A stretch of DNA of 64,000 bases from Jongsikchunia kroppenstedtii DSM 45133. Its GTDB lineage: Bacteria; Actinomycetota; Actinomycetes; Mycobacteriales; Mycobacteriaceae. The notes under the pieces are model-generated. The model had not been told where the DNA came from. It searched no databases and saw only the letters and a list, made by a program, of their open reading frames with translations. The DNA lies in the NCBI RefSeq assembly GCF_000380485.1, contig NZ_AQYG01000050.1, positions 1-64,000 on the forward strand. Reading direction: 5' to 3'. Shown here in pieces: positions 51,281-62,404 of this stretch; position 1 is the stretch's first letter; the number at the start of each line of letters is the position of its first letter. The position numbers were made by a program, and so were the translations under genes.

Positions 51281-52864
51281 CTATTCCTTGGTCATGTTCG
51301 CGTAGTCGACGGTGCCGTTCCACATGATCTGGGCCGTGGTCCCCTCACTGACACCCGCCGTGGTCCGCGCGTAGTTGAACGGGATACCCGGTAAGTCGTG
51401 CAGCAGCACCTGCTGCGCCTGCGCCACAAAGCGATCCGACGACGACTCGTCGGTCTGCGCCTCGGCCTGGTCCAGCAATGCGTCATAGGTCGGATTGCTG
51501 TAGGCCGCCAAATTGTTGCCCGCGCCCGTCTTCCAGTTCGGCTCCAGGAACTCCAGCATGGACGGGTAGTCGGCCAGCCACCCGCCGCGGAACGCGGAGC
51601 GGATGGTTCCCGACGTCGTCTGGTCGAGCAGCTGTTTGAAGGTCGGCACCATCTGGCCATACGACTTGATATGCAGGGTGTTGGCGACGCTGTTGCAGAC
51701 GGCGTCGATCCACTCCTTGTTGCCGCCTTCGGCATTCGATGCGATCACGAACGAGCCCGACCACGGGGAGATCTGGTTCGCCTGATTCCACAACTCCATC
51801 GCCCGCTTCGGATTGAAATCCAGGACGTCGGAACCGGGTAGATTCGCCTGATACCCGGGGAGCGTCGGCGCGGTGAAATCTGTTGCTGGACTGCTGTTTC
51901 CGGCCAGAATCGCCTTGATGATCTGTGGCCGGTCGATCGCCATGGAGATGGCCTGGCGTCGGAGCACGCCTTCGGGCCCGGAGAAATGCGGCAGGAAGTA
52001 CGGGATGGTGATCCACGTCATCTGGGCGGTCGAGCGCGTCAGCGCCCGCTTGCCGAGCTCCTTCTTGTAGGTGCGTAAAGCGCTGGTGGGCAACGGGTTG
52101 ATCTCGTCCAGGTTCCCTGCGAGCAGATCCGTATACGCGGTGTCGGTGGACGCGTAGATGATGAACGAGATGCCCTTGTTCTTCGCCTTGTTGGGCCCAA
52201 GGTAGTTCGGATTCGCCGTCAGGTCGATCTGCAGATTGTGTCGCCACTGCTTGAATATGTAGGGCCCGTTGCCGACCGGATGTTCGCCGAACGCCTTCAT
52301 GTCCTTGAATGCCACGTCCGGCAGCGGCTTGAACGGGGTGAACCCGAGCGCCTTCTGGAAATCGATGGTCGGCTTGGTCAGCGTGACCGTGAACGAATAG
52401 TCGCCGGTCACCTTGAGTCCGCTCAGGGTGGTGGCCGTCGGCTGGTCGGCCGCCACCTGGCCATAGCCCTCGATCGGCGCGAAGAAGCTCTGCTGCCGCT
52501 GGGCGTTAGGCGTGTACGCGCCGTAGTTCCAGGCGTCGACGTAGTTGTGCGCCTTGACCTCGGTGCCGTCGCTGAACTTCCAGCCCTTCTTGATCGTGAT
52601 CGTGTAGTGCTGGCTGTCCGTGGTTTCCAGTCGATCCACCATCGCGGGGATCGAATTGCCGTCCGCGTCATAGGTGTACAGGCCGGTGAACAGCAGATCG
52701 ATCGGCCAGCCGCCGCCGGTCTCGGCGGTATTGGTGGTGATCAGACCAACCTGTGGCTCGGTACCGAACACCCGGATGTAGTCGGACTGCGTCGACGGGA
52801 TCGAACAGCCAGCCAGCACCAGGGCCAGTCCGGCGATGACGATCATCGCGGCACGTATTCGCAC
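51281..52864 (-). CDS. dppA: Peptide ABC transporter substrate-binding lipoprotein
   Basis: A 527-residue SBP_bac_5 lipoprotein. Signal MRIRAAMIVIAGLALVLAGC ends in lipobox LAGC. Family blocks include WPIDLLFTGLYTYDADGN, WKFSDGTEVKAHNYVDAWNY, GNGPYIFKQW and EGVLRRQAISMAIDR. It captures peptides, and in mycobacteria haem-linked roles have been proposed for Dpp. GTG 52864 has GGGAGG 8 nt upstream and is preferred over the GTG two codons earlier. It is the first gene of dppABCD and corresponds to Rv3666c. Confidence 0.9.
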   Translation of the reverse strand: MRIRAAMIVIAGLALVLAGCSIPSTQSDYIRVFGTEPQVGLITTNTAETGGGWPIDLLFTGLYTYDADGNSIPAMVDRLETTDSQHYTITIKKGWKFSDGTEVKAHNYVDAWNYGAYTPNAQRQQSFFAPIEGYGQVAADQPTATTLSGLKVTGDYSFTVTLTKPTIDFQKALGFTPFKPLPDVAFKDMKAFGEHPVGNGPYIFKQWRHNLQIDLTANPNYLGPNKAKNKGISFIIYASTDTAYTDLLAGNLDEINPLPTSALRTYKKELGKRALTRSTAQMTWITIPYFLPHFSGPEGVLRRQAISMAIDRPQIIKAILAGNSSPATDFTAPTLPGYQANLPGSDVLDFNPKRAMELWNQANQISPWSGSFVIASNAEGGNKEWIDAVCNSVANTLHIKSYGQMVPTFKQLLDQTTSGTIRSAFRGGWLADYPSMLEFLEPNWKTGAGNNLAAYSNPTYDALLDQAEAQTDESSSDRFVAQAQQVLLHDLPGIPFNYARTTAGVSEGTTAQIMWNGTVDYANMTKE

Positions 52865-52965
52865 GCGCACTCCCTCCCACCCGGGCACCGCGGCGCCGTC
52901 CGAACGCGGGATCTCGACCCCACATTTTCGGGAGACCCTACTACCGAATCGTCGTGTCAACAGGG

Positions 52966-52982
52966 TGACCGCTCATCGGTCA
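52966..52982. promoter_or_regulatory. Inverted repeat in the dppA/acs divergent promoter region
   Basis: TGACCG-N5-CGGTCA is a perfect inverted repeat about 80 nt before the acs start codon. TAGGCT at about 53010 may be the acs -10. It does not match the CRP consensus. Possible operator; regulator unknown. Confidence 0.4.
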
Positions 52983-53063
52983 ACACGGCCCACGCCTGCA
53001 ACCCGCTGACTAGGCTCGTCGATGCGCCGATCGACGCGAGTATCGACAAACTAAGGACTGCTG

Positions 53064-55004
<1,941 letters not shown>

Positions 55005-55045
55005 CGACACGGGAGCGTGGCGGCGGGATCCGTTAGGATTTCGTC

Positions 55046-56239
55046 ATCATCTCGCCGCCACGCCCCACTGAACTCGCGCGCTATCTGCGGACCGAAACCT
55101 TCGGCGGCGTCATCCTGCTGGTGGCCGCCGCGGTCGCGCTGATCTGGGCGAATTCGCCGATCGCGCACAGCTATACGACCTTCGCCGAGTTCGAGGTCGG
55201 CCCGGATGTCTGGCATCTGCGGCTGAGCATCGGCGACTGGGCGCGCGACGGTCTGCTCGCGGTCTTCTTCTTCGTCGCCGGTCTGGAGCTCAAACGCGAG
55301 CTGGTGATCGGCGAGCTGTCGAGCCGCAAACAGGCGATCCTGCCGGTGGCCGCGGCGGTCGGCGGCGTGGTGGTGCCGGCCGTGATCTGCCTGGCCGTCG
55401 GCTGGGGCCAGGCAGACATCGACCGCGCCTGGGCCATCCCTGTCGCCACCGATATCGCCTTCGCGCTCGGCGTGCTGGCGCTGGTCGGGTCGCGGGTGCC
55501 CAGCGGTGCCCGGGTATTCCTCCTCGCGCTCGCGGTGGTCGACGACCTGATCGCGATCATGCTGATCGCGGTGCTGTTCACCGCCACCATCAGCCTGGGC
55601 GCGACCGCGATCGCAGCGCTCGGGCTGCTCGGCTACTGGCTGGCGCAGCACTATCGGATCACCAGCCCGCTGCTGTATGTCCCGCTGACCGTGGGGGTCT
55701 GGATCGCCGTCCTCAACTCCGGCTTCCACGCGACGCTCGCCGGGGTGGCGCTCGGCCTGCTCACCCGCGTGCGCTCGGACCCGGACGAGGACGAGTCGCC
55801 CGCGACCCGGCTCGAGCACCGGATCCAGCCGTTCTCCGCGACGGTCTGCGTTCCGCTGTTTGCGCTGCTGGCGTCGGGCGTATCGATCGACGCGCACTCG
55901 ATGCGACAGCTGGTCCACAGCCCGATCGCCCTCGGAGTGATCGCCGGGCTGCTGCTCGGCAAGCCGATCGGCATCTTCGGGACCGCGTGGTGCGCCGTCC
56001 GGTTCCGTTGGGCGACACGCCCCAAAGGCCTGCATACCCGGGACATGTTCGCGGTGTCACTGCTCGGCGGGATCGGGTTCACCGTCAGCCTGCTGATCGC
56101 CGATCTCGCGCTGCCCGAAGACGGCGCCGACCTCGCCAAGGCCGCGGTGCTCGTCTCCTCGATGATCGCCTCGCTCATCGGCGCCGCGGCGTTGATCCGG
56201 CGCGGCCGGGTGCATCGCCGGTTGCTGGAACAGGACTGA
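55046..56239 (+). CDS. nhaA: Na+/H+ antiporter, apparent AUC start
   Basis: About 397 residues. NhaA hallmarks include ALIWANSPIAHSY, FFFVAGLELKRELVIGEL, ATDIAFALGVLALVG (with the transport-site Asp) and VVDDLIAIMLIAVLF (Asp-Asp pair), plus GIGFTVSLLIADLA. Homology starts with RPTELARYLRTETFGGVILL, which lies upstream of the first standard start (GTG at 55121). Between the in-frame TAG at 55034 and that GTG there is no ATG, GTG or TTG. TAGGAT (55034-55039) lies exactly 6 nt before ATC at 55046, matching the leaderless pattern of neighbours, so AUC initiation is proposed. A start at 55121 would truncate the first helix. Confidence 0.8.
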   Translation: MISPPRPTELARYLRTETFGGVILLVAAAVALIWANSPIAHSYTTFAEFEVGPDVWHLRLSIGDWARDGLLAVFFFVAGLELKRELVIGELSSRKQAILPVAAAVGGVVVPAVICLAVGWGQADIDRAWAIPVATDIAFALGVLALVGSRVPSGARVFLLALAVVDDLIAIMLIAVLFTATISLGATAIAALGLLGYWLAQHYRITSPLLYVPLTVGVWIAVLNSGFHATLAGVALGLLTRVRSDPDEDESPATRLEHRIQPFSATVCVPLFALLASGVSIDAHSMRQLVHSPIALGVIAGLLLGKPIGIFGTAWCAVRFRWATRPKGLHTRDMFAVSLLGGIGFTVSLLIADLALPEDGADLAKAAVLVSSMIASLIGAAALIRRGRVHRRLLEQD

Positions 56240-56336
56240 GCACAGTCGCCGAAGGCCGGCGCGTCGGGCACCACGCCCACCCGATGAGCGTCGGCATGGC
56301 AACATAAGGCCCGACGTTGACGTGTAAGGAGCAGCC

Positions 56337-56840
56337 GTGACAGATCACCCCGGTTTCCCGAACCAGGTATCCGCGATTCCGCTGTCGGATCCCGATCTCG
56401 GGCCGAACGGCGAGCCGTCGGTCGGCGCTCTGGTTCGCAACGCGACGGAGTCGATGTCGAAGCTCTTCCGTTCCGAGGTGGCACTGGCCAAGGCCGAGCT
56501 GGCCGCGGAGGCCAAGAAGGGCGCGATCGGCAGCGCCGCGTTCGTGGTCGCCGGCACGGTGCTGCTGTACAGCAGCTTTTTCTTCTTCTGGTTCCTAGGC
56601 GAGCTGCTCTCCGAGTGGCTGCCGCGCTGGGCCGCGTTCGGCATCGTATTCCTGCTGCTGGTCGTGCTCGCGGCGATCACCGGGTTCGTCGGCTACCTGT
56701 TCGTCCGCAAGATCCGCGGACCCAAGAAGACGATCGAGTCCGTCAACCAGCTGTCCTCAGTACTTCCGGCCGTCGGCGGCAAGGGCGATCACCCCGCATC
56801 CGTGACGGCCGGCAGTCGCCCGACCCCGCCGACGCGCTAG
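56337..56840 (+). CDS. Phage-holin-superfamily membrane protein (Rv3669-like)
   Basis: A 167-residue protein: N-terminal amphipathic segment (SKLFRSEVALAKAELAAEAK), two membrane helices (GSAAFVVAGTVLLYSSFFFFWF and AAFGIVFLLLVVLAAITGFVG), and a basic then disordered tail. This is the Phage_holin_3_6 (YqjE-like) family, a housekeeping membrane protein despite its name. AAGGAG lies 6 nt before the GTG. It is followed 4 nt later by the EphE-like gene. Confidence 0.87.
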   Translation: MTDHPGFPNQVSAIPLSDPDLGPNGEPSVGALVRNATESMSKLFRSEVALAKAELAAEAKKGAIGSAAFVVAGTVLLYSSFFFFWFLGELLSEWLPRWAAFGIVFLLLVVLAAITGFVGYLFVRKIRGPKKTIESVNQLSSVLPAVGGKGDHPASVTAGSRPTPPTR

Positions 56841-56844
56841 CCGG

Positions 56845-57789
56845 TTGGCCGCACCCGATCCATCGACCGCCCGGATCCCCGGCGACTGGACTCATCTCGA
56901 TGTCCGCGCCAACGGCATCCGCATGCATGTCGTCGAAGGCCATGCGCCGGACCAGTCCGGCCCGGCACTGGACCGGCCGTTGGTGCTGCTCCTGCACGGT
57001 TTCGGCGAGTTCTGGTGGTCGTGGCGACATCAGCTGGCCCCGCTCGCGGCCGCCGGGTTCCGACCGATCGCTGTCGACCTGCGCGGCTACGGCGACAGCG
57101 ACAAGCCGCCGCGCGGCTATGACGGCTGGACGCTGGCGAACGACATCAACGGCCTGATCCGGGCCCTCGGGCACGACGAGGCCGTGATCGTCGGCCACGC
57201 CGACGGCGGTCTCGGCGCCTGGGCTACCGCGACCCTGCACCCGACCAAAGTCCCCCGCATCGCCGTGCTGGGATCACCGCATCCGGCCGCGCTGCGGCAA
57301 TCGCTGCTGCGCAACGCCGACCAGCGCAAGGTCTTTCTCGGCAACTTCCTGGGCAACCAGTGGCCGCGGCTCGCCGAGCGCACCCTGACCACCCGCGACG
57401 GTGCGTTCGCCGAGAAGCTGCTCCGCAGCCGCGGCGGCAAGCGCTGGCAGACGACCGACGAGTTTCCCGAGGTGGTCGCCCGCTACCGCGAGGCCATCCA
57501 GATTCCCGGCGTCGCGTACTGCACCCTCGAATATCGTCGCTGGGCATTCCGGTCGCAGTTCCGGCCCGACGGCGCGCGCTTCCTCGGCGCGATGAACAAG
57601 CGGCTGCATATCCCGGTCCTCGCCCTCCGCGGCACCGAGGATTCGTACATGTTCGCCGAGACCGTCGAATCCAGCGGCCACTGGGTCGACGCGATGACCC
57701 ACCGAGAGCTGCCGGGCGCCGGGCACTACGTCCACGAGGAGCGGCCGGATGCCGTCACCCGCATGCTGATCGACTTCCTGCAGCAGTGA
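56845..57789 (+). CDS. ephE: EphE-like alpha/beta hydrolase
   Basis: A 314-residue hydrolase (Rv3670 homologue). The oxyanion motif is LLLHGFGEFWWSW, the nucleophile Asp sits in IVGHADGGLGAW, DLRGYGDSDKPPRGYDG follows strand 4, and the catalytic histidine is in LPGAGHYVHEER. Asp as nucleophile and the HGF-x-E-x-W motif indicate epoxide hydrolase type. The TTG start immediately follows the upstream gene. Confidence 0.88.
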   Translation: MAAPDPSTARIPGDWTHLDVRANGIRMHVVEGHAPDQSGPALDRPLVLLLHGFGEFWWSWRHQLAPLAAAGFRPIAVDLRGYGDSDKPPRGYDGWTLANDINGLIRALGHDEAVIVGHADGGLGAWATATLHPTKVPRIAVLGSPHPAALRQSLLRNADQRKVFLGNFLGNQWPRLAERTLTTRDGAFAEKLLRSRGGKRWQTTDEFPEVVARYREAIQIPGVAYCTLEYRRWAFRSQFRPDGARFLGAMNKRLHIPVLALRGTEDSYMFAETVESSGHWVDAMTHRELPGAGHYVHEERPDAVTRMLIDFLQQ

Positions 57790-57799
57790 CGACGCTCGA

Positions 57800-59002
57800 T
57801 TAGTCCCGAACGCAGTTCAGCGTGTCGACCTCGTCGTGCTGTCCCTCCGAGGCCCCCAGATCGTCCTGCACCTGCTTGGAGGTCAGGACGAATCCCGTTT
57901 GGCTGTCCTGATTCTCGGCCGCGCCGAAGACGACACCGAGGACCTGGCCGCGCGGATCGATCAGCGGCCCACCGGAATTGCCCTGCCGGATGGTCGCCCG
58001 AATCGTGTACACCTCGCGCGTCTGCGCGCCCTGCTGGTAGATATTGCCGCTCTGCAGCCTGATCTCCTGGCGGATGCGGGCGGCGCTGGCCGTGTACGGG
58101 CCGGCCTCCGGATAGCCGAGCGCGATTGCGTCGTCGCCCGAGACCACGTTGCCGAGCTTGAACTTGAGCGCGGGCGCCGGCAGGTCCGGAACATCCAGTA
58201 CCGCAATATCATTGGTGGGATCGAAGAAGACGACGGTGGCATCGAAATCGCCCGAGGTCGCCTGCACCTGCGAGCTGCTGGTGCCGGCCACGACATGGGC
58301 GTTGGTCATCACACGGCCGGGGGCGATCACGAAGCCGCTGCCCTCCAGCTCCTGACCGCAGCTCGGCGCCTCGCTGACGATCTTGACCACGCTCTTGTGC
58401 ACCTGCGACACGATCGGCGACGACTCCAGTGCCGCATCGGGCGGCGAGACGGCGGTGACCGGCGTGCGGCCGAACGGCCCGATGGCGTCGGGCACCAATC
58501 CGGAATTGCGCAGCAGCCCGTTGAGATCGTCGGGGACCTTGCGCAGCCAGGACGGGCCGAGGTGGTCGACCTGCGACAGCACCTTGGAGTCCTTGGCAGC
58601 GCCGGCGAGTCCGGTGACGCCGGAATTCTGAATCGGGATCGAGATCAGCCAGGCGACCGCCAGGATCGCCACCACATGCAGTCCCGCGCCGAGCACGCTG
58701 TCGATCCTGCGCAGCGCCACCAGACGCAGGCTCCGGCGGGCCGCGCGCCCGAGCACCATCCCGGCCGTCTCCCCGATCAGCACCAGGATCAGCAGGATGA
58801 CGACGACCACCAGCAGCCGGGTGCGGCGATCGGGGATGTGGTCGATGACGTGCGGCGCCACCAGGATTCCGGCGATCGTGCCGAGCAGCATGCCGGCCAG
58901 CGCCAGCGCCGAGGCGACGGCGCCGTGCCGATAGCCTGAGATACCGGCCATCACCGCCAGCAGGATCAACCCGAGGTCGATCCAGATCCAGCCGCTGCTC
59001 AC
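57800..59002 (-). CDS. marP: Membrane serine protease MarP
   Basis: A 400-residue protease (Rv3671c homologue). Four N-terminal membrane helices with a CvpA-like fold (about residues 5-125) are followed by a chymotrypsin-like domain. The triad is His236 (TNAHVV), Asp265 (NDIAVLD) and Ser343 (GNSGGPL). Cys215 and Cys397 match the disulfide that stabilises the M. tuberculosis enzyme. MarP acts in the periplasm and is needed for acid resistance there. It overlaps the Nudix gene by 4 nt in one operon. Confidence 0.93.
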   Translation of the reverse strand: MSSGWIWIDLGLILLAVMAGISGYRHGAVASALALAGMLLGTIAGILVAPHVIDHIPDRRTRLLVVVVILLILVLIGETAGMVLGRAARRSLRLVALRRIDSVLGAGLHVVAILAVAWLISIPIQNSGVTGLAGAAKDSKVLSQVDHLGPSWLRKVPDDLNGLLRNSGLVPDAIGPFGRTPVTAVSPPDAALESSPIVSQVHKSVVKIVSEAPSCGQELEGSGFVIAPGRVMTNAHVVAGTSSSQVQATSGDFDATVVFFDPTNDIAVLDVPDLPAPALKFKLGNVVSGDDAIALGYPEAGPYTASAARIRQEIRLQSGNIYQQGAQTREVYTIRATIRQGNSGGPLIDPRGQVLGVVFGAAENQDSQTGFVLTSKQVQDDLGASEGQHDEVDTLNCVRD

Positions 59003-59721
59003 TCGTTCACCGCCAGCGCCAGCGCCTCTTTCAGGTCGCGGACGTCATCCCGATCCCATGGTTGTTCCCACCCGGCGGCGGCGATCACGGCGTCGAGCAC
59101 GCCGCCGGTGAAGCCCCAGACCAGCAGGCGGTCCACGAAGAACGCCGGCCCGGTGAACACCGTGGCGCCGCCCATCTTCATGCGCACCTGGAAGCGGTTC
59201 TCGGGCGCGATCAAACGCTTCATCGGGATCCGGGTGACCAGTGCGGTCTCGCCCTCATCCATCACCTGCACGGGAGTGGGTCGCTCCCAGTAGGCGATCA
59301 CGGGCTCCACCGTAAAGGCGCCGGGGCGCGTCGGCAGCGCATCGACGGTCATCAGCGGCCGCACGCCGGCCGAATCCAGCCCGGTCTCCTCCACCGCCTC
59401 ACGCAGCGCGGTACCCACCGGATAGTCGTCGCCGTCTTCGAATCCTCCACCGGGAAAAGCGATCTGACCGCTATGGTCGCGCAGCGTGCTGGCCCGCACC
59501 GTCAGCAGCAGGTCGGCGTCGGCGGGCAACGAGTCGGCGGTCGGGTCGCCGGCGAACAGCACCAGCACGGACGCCAGTCGCGGGTCCCGCGGCACGGCCC
59601 ACCTCCGAGCCATCCGGACCGAGCGTCGGCTGTTGAGCGCCGCCTCCACCCGGTCCGGGTTCTCCAGCAGCGGCCGCAACCAGACCGGCGCATGAGCCGG
59701 ATCGACCAACGTCATGCTCAT
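58999..59721 (-). CDS. CoA-pyrophosphatase-type Nudix hydrolase
   Basis: A 240-residue Nudix protein (Rv3672c homologue). The Nudix box is GGFEDGDDYPVGTALREAV-EETG, and the CoA-type UPF0035 motif LLTVRASTLRDHSGQIAFPGG, split here by one residue type, precedes it. It probably cleaves CoA derivatives to 4'-phosphopantetheine and ADP. Overlaps marP and the thioredoxin gene by 4 nt each. Confidence 0.9.
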   Translation of the reverse strand: MSMTLVDPAHAPVWLRPLLENPDRVEAALNSRRSVRMARRWAVPRDPRLASVLVLFAGDPTADSLPADADLLLTVRASTLRDHSGQIAFPGGGFEDGDDYPVGTALREAVEETGLDSAGVRPLMTVDALPTRPGAFTVEPVIAYWERPTPVQVMDEGETALVTRIPMKRLIAPENRFQVRMKMGGATVFTGPAFFVDRLLVWGFTGGVLDAVIAAAGWEQPWDRDDVRDLKEALALAVNE

Positions 59722-60410
59722 GCCGATACGCCCAGGTAGGTGTGCACCTCGGAGGCGAGGCCACGGTCGCCGTCGAGGCTCACGAACTGCTGCGGAAGCA
59801 CCCGGGCGACGCTACCGTCGGACCGCACCAGCACGGTGATCGGATAGACCTGCGGCAGCTGCAGACGCTTGAACACGGTGCCCGCGCTGTCGTCGAAGGC
59901 GGGCAGCCGCACGTGGAGTTCGGCGAGGAAGGCGAGCGCCACGTCGGCGTTCACCGCGCCGCGCGGCGCCTGCATGGTGACCACCCGGACGCGACCGGCG
60001 GCCCGATCGGCGAACTGCTGGAACAGGGGCAGTTCCTCGCGGCAGGGACCGCACCAGGTCGCCCAGATGTTCACCACCGTCGGCATCCCGGTCAGCGCCG
60101 AGCCCAGATCCACGTCCGGGCCGCCGCCGAGGCAGGGCACGGTCAAACCCTTGAACGCCGACTGCTCGGACACGGCCGTACCGGTCGGGCAGGGTTCGAG
60201 TCCGGCCGCCGCGCGGGCCGCGGCGACATCGTTCGGATCGGCCGGGCGCTGCGGCGCGCTGGAGCCGACCGTCACCCCGTCCGATGACATGTCCGAGCCG
60301 CCGCTACCGGTGCTGTTCGGCCAGATGGCGACGATCAACGCGACCACCACAATCAGCAGCACCAGCGACCAGCGCGCCGACGGGGGCACCCGCCGCAAGA
60401 GATTCGCCAT
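59718..60410 (-). CDS. Membrane-anchored thioredoxin-like protein
   Basis: A 230-residue TlpA/ResA-type protein (Rv3673c homologue). One N-terminal membrane helix (WSLVLLIVVVALIVAIW) anchors a periplasmic thioredoxin domain with active-site NIWATWCGPCREELP (Cys120, Cys123). A second cysteine pair, Cys74 and Cys93, precedes it. It probably reduces periplasmic disulfides, possibly including those of MarP or cytochrome maturation. It lies 3 nt after nth. Confidence 0.9.
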   Translation of the reverse strand: MANLLRRVPPSARWSLVLLIVVVALIVAIWPNSTGSGGSDMSSDGVTVGSSAPQRPADPNDVAAARAAAGLEPCPTGTAVSEQSAFKGLTVPCLGGGPDVDLGSALTGMPTVVNIWATWCGPCREELPLFQQFADRAAGRVRVVTMQAPRGAVNADVALAFLAELHVRLPAFDDSAGTVFKRLQLPQVYPITVLVRSDGSVARVLPQQFVSLDGDRGLASEVHTYLGVSA

Positions 60411-60413
60411 CGA

Positions 60414-61157
60414 TCAGATCCCCGCCAACTGCAGCAAGTGCTCGGTCTCGGGGCCCTTCACCAGCTTGGCCGCGGTCATCTTGTCGACCGGCCCCTCTCC
60501 GTATGACGGGCAGTCCTTGGCCAGGATGCACACTCCGCAGGCCGGCTTCTTGGCGTGGCACACGCGGCGCCCGTGAAAGATCACGCGGTGCGAGAGATTC
60601 GTCCAGTTCTTGCGTTCGATGAGCTCGCCGACCACCTTCTCGACCTTCACCGGATCGGTCTCGTCGGTCCACTGCCAGCGACGTACCAGCCGGCCGAAAT
60701 GGGTGTCGACGGTGATACCCGGCACCCCGAAGGCGTTGCCCAGCACCACGTTCGCCGTCTTGCGACCGAACCCGGGCAGGGTGACCAGATCCTCGAGACG
60801 GCCCGGCACCTCGCCGTCGTACCGCTCGACGAGCGCCTGGCCCAGACCGATGATCGAATTCGCCTTGTTCCGGTAGAAGCCGGTGCTGCGGATCATCTCC
60901 TCGAGTTCCTCGCGCACCGCCCCGGCGTAGGCCGCCGCCGTCGGATACCGCCGGAACAGCGCGGGGGTCACCATGTTGACCCGGACGTCGGTGCACTGCG
61001 CCGACAGGATCGTCGCGACAGACAGTTCCAGCGGGGTCGTGAAGTCGAGCTCGCAGTACACATGCGGGAACGCCACCTCCAGGGTGCGATCCATCCGCCG
61101 CGCGCGTCGGACGAGCCCCAGGCGCGTCTCGGCGGCGAACTTCTTCTTCGAGCTCAT
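60414..61157 (-). CDS. nth: Endonuclease III
   Basis: A 247-residue bifunctional DNA glycosylase/AP lyase (Rv3674c homologue). The helix-hairpin-helix is [14 protein letters not shown] with catalytic Lys133; Asp151 lies in VDTHFGR. The [4Fe-4S] cluster cysteines are Cys200, 207, 210 and 216 (C-x6-C-x2-C-x5-C). It removes oxidised pyrimidines. It is the first gene of the operon nth, thioredoxin, Nudix, marP. Confidence 0.95.
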   Translation of the reverse strand: MSSKKKFAAETRLGLVRRARRMDRTLEVAFPHVYCELDFTTPLELSVATILSAQCTDVRVNMVTPALFRRYPTAAAYAGAVREELEEMIRSTGFYRNKANSIIGLGQALVERYDGEVPGRLEDLVTLPGFGRKTANVVLGNAFGVPGITVDTHFGRLVRRWQWTDETDPVKVEKVVGELIERKNWTNLSHRVIFHGRRVCHAKKPACGVCILAKDCPSYGEGPVDKMTAAKLVKGPETEHLLQLAGI

Positions 61158-61204
61158 CCGATCAGGTTAGCCACTGCGATCGTTGCACTACCGAGACCTC
61201 CGTT

Positions 61205-61447
61205 GTGTTTACTACCTACATGCAAGGTGTGGCGGTTCTTCTGATTCCGTTCGCGGTGATGGCGTTCGCGCTGGGAATGGAGCGATTGCAGTCGCACCTC
61301 GATGGCGGCGAGACGCCCGATACCGAGGCCGGCGCCGCAGCGAGCGCCGCTACCGTGCGCGAGGCGCCGGTGGCCGCGCCGCAGACTGACACTTCCGTTC
61401 ACGAGCCCGGACCCGGCACGACCGGTCACCTTCGTTTCGCCAGCTGA
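61205..61447 (+). CDS. Small single-pass membrane protein (Rv3675-like)
   Basis: An 80-residue protein with one membrane helix (MQGVAVLLIPFAVMAFALG), then a short polar, acidic and proline-rich tail (residues 30-80). It occupies the Rv3675 position between nth and crp. GTG 61205 and ATG 61220 are both possible starts; neither has a good ribosome-binding site. Function unknown. Confidence 0.72.
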   Translation: MFTTYMQGVAVLLIPFAVMAFALGMERLQSHLDGGETPDTEAGAAASAATVREAPVAAPQTDTSVHEPGPGTTGHLRFAS

Positions 61448-61538
61448 TCGGCAGCGCCACGGGCCGGCGCGCCGGATTTACCGCCCGATTTCGGCCCGGA
61501 ATTCCCGCCCAGTGGCCGGTTCTGGCGTAGATGCTGTG

Positions 61539-61554
61539 TGTGAGCGGTGCGACA
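61539..61554. promoter_or_regulatory. Weak CRP-like site upstream of crp
   Basis: TGTGAGCGGTGCGACA keeps a perfect left half-site (TGTGA) and a poor right half (CGACA). It lies about 115 nt before the crp start in an otherwise gene-free 222-bp gap. Autoregulation is possible, but the match is marginal. Confidence 0.25.
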
Positions 61555-61669
61555 CCGTAGACTGTGCGACGGCGTGAGCAATCCAACATTCGGCACGGGC
61601 GCGCCAGATTGGCAACTTGAGCCGTCCGGGAGTCGTGAGACCCCGCTGCGGGTAACAGAGAGGTAGTAC

Positions 61670-62344
61670 GTGGACGAGGTACTGGCGCGCGCGGGGATCT
61701 TCCAGGGAGTGGAACCGACGGCGGCGGCAGCGCTGGCGAAGGATCTGCAGCCGGTGGAGTTCCCCCGTGGACATGTCGTCTTCAACGAGGGCGAACCGGG
61801 TGATCGGCTATACATCATCCTGTCCGGCAAAGTGAAGGTCGGGCGACGTTCGCCGGACGGCCGTGAGAATCTGCAGATGATCATGGGCCCGTCGGACATG
61901 TTCGGTGAGCTGTCGGTATTCGACCCGGGTCCGCGCATCTCCAGTGCGACGACCGTCACCGAGGTCCGCGCCGTCTCCATGGACCGCGACGCACTGCGCT
62001 CGTGGATCGCGGATCGCCCGCAGATCGCCGAGCAGCTGCTGCGGGTGCTGGCCCGTCGGTTGCGGCGCACCAACAACAACCTCGCCGACCTCATCTTCAC
62101 CGACGTCCCCGGACGCGTCGCCAAGCAGCTGCTGCAGTTGGCTCAGCGGTTCGGCACCCAGGAGGCCGGCGCGGTGCGTGTCACCCACGACCTCACGCAG
62201 GAGGAGATCGCCCAGCTGGTCGGCGCTTCGCGCGAGACCGTGAACAAGGCGCTCGCCGATTTCGCCCAGCGCGGCTGGCTGCGACTGGAGGGCAAGAGCG
62301 TCCTGATCGCCGACTCGGAGCGACTGGCCCGCCGCGCTCGCTGA
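61670..62344 (+). CDS. crp: cAMP receptor protein
   Basis: A 224-residue CRP/FNR regulator (Rv3676 homologue). The phosphate-binding cassette of the cAMP domain is [18 protein letters not shown], containing the Glu and Arg that contact cAMP. The C-terminal helix-turn-helix is [20 protein letters not shown], with Arg and Glu in the recognition helix that read TGTGA half-sites. GAGAGG lies 7 nt before the GTG. A strong CRP box sits in this window in the Ms1-like RNA promoter. Confidence 0.96.
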   Translation: MDEVLARAGIFQGVEPTAAAALAKDLQPVEFPRGHVVFNEGEPGDRLYIILSGKVKVGRRSPDGRENLQMIMGPSDMFGELSVFDPGPRISSATTVTEVRAVSMDRDALRSWIADRPQIAEQLLRVLARRLRRTNNNLADLIFTDVPGRVAKQLLQLAQRFGTQEAGAVRVTHDLTQEEIAQLVGASRETVNKALADFAQRGWLRLEGKSVLIADSERLARRAR

Positions 62345-62357
62345 GCCGCACAACCAC

Positions 62358-62394
62358 AAGAATCCGCCGCCCTCATCGAGGACGGCGGATTCTT
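62358..62394. terminator. Bidirectional terminator between crp and the MBL gene
   Basis: Perfect 12-bp stem AAGAATCCGCCG/CGGCGGATTCTT with an inner CCTC/GAGG pair. It is followed by CGTTTC on the plus strand and preceded by AAC-CAC on the other, placed 14 nt after the crp stop and 11 nt before the convergent stop codon. Confidence 0.87.
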
Positions 62395-62404
62395 CGTTTC
62401 GGGC

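Noticed and set aside
52950-53000. CRP site upstream of acs
   Set aside because: The only inverted repeat is TGACCG-N5-CGGTCA, which does not fit CRP; no better match was found in the gap.
56337-56840. Prophage remnant (holin)
   Set aside because: The holin-superfamily gene sits in conserved housekeeping synteny with acs, ephE and marP; no other phage gene is nearby.
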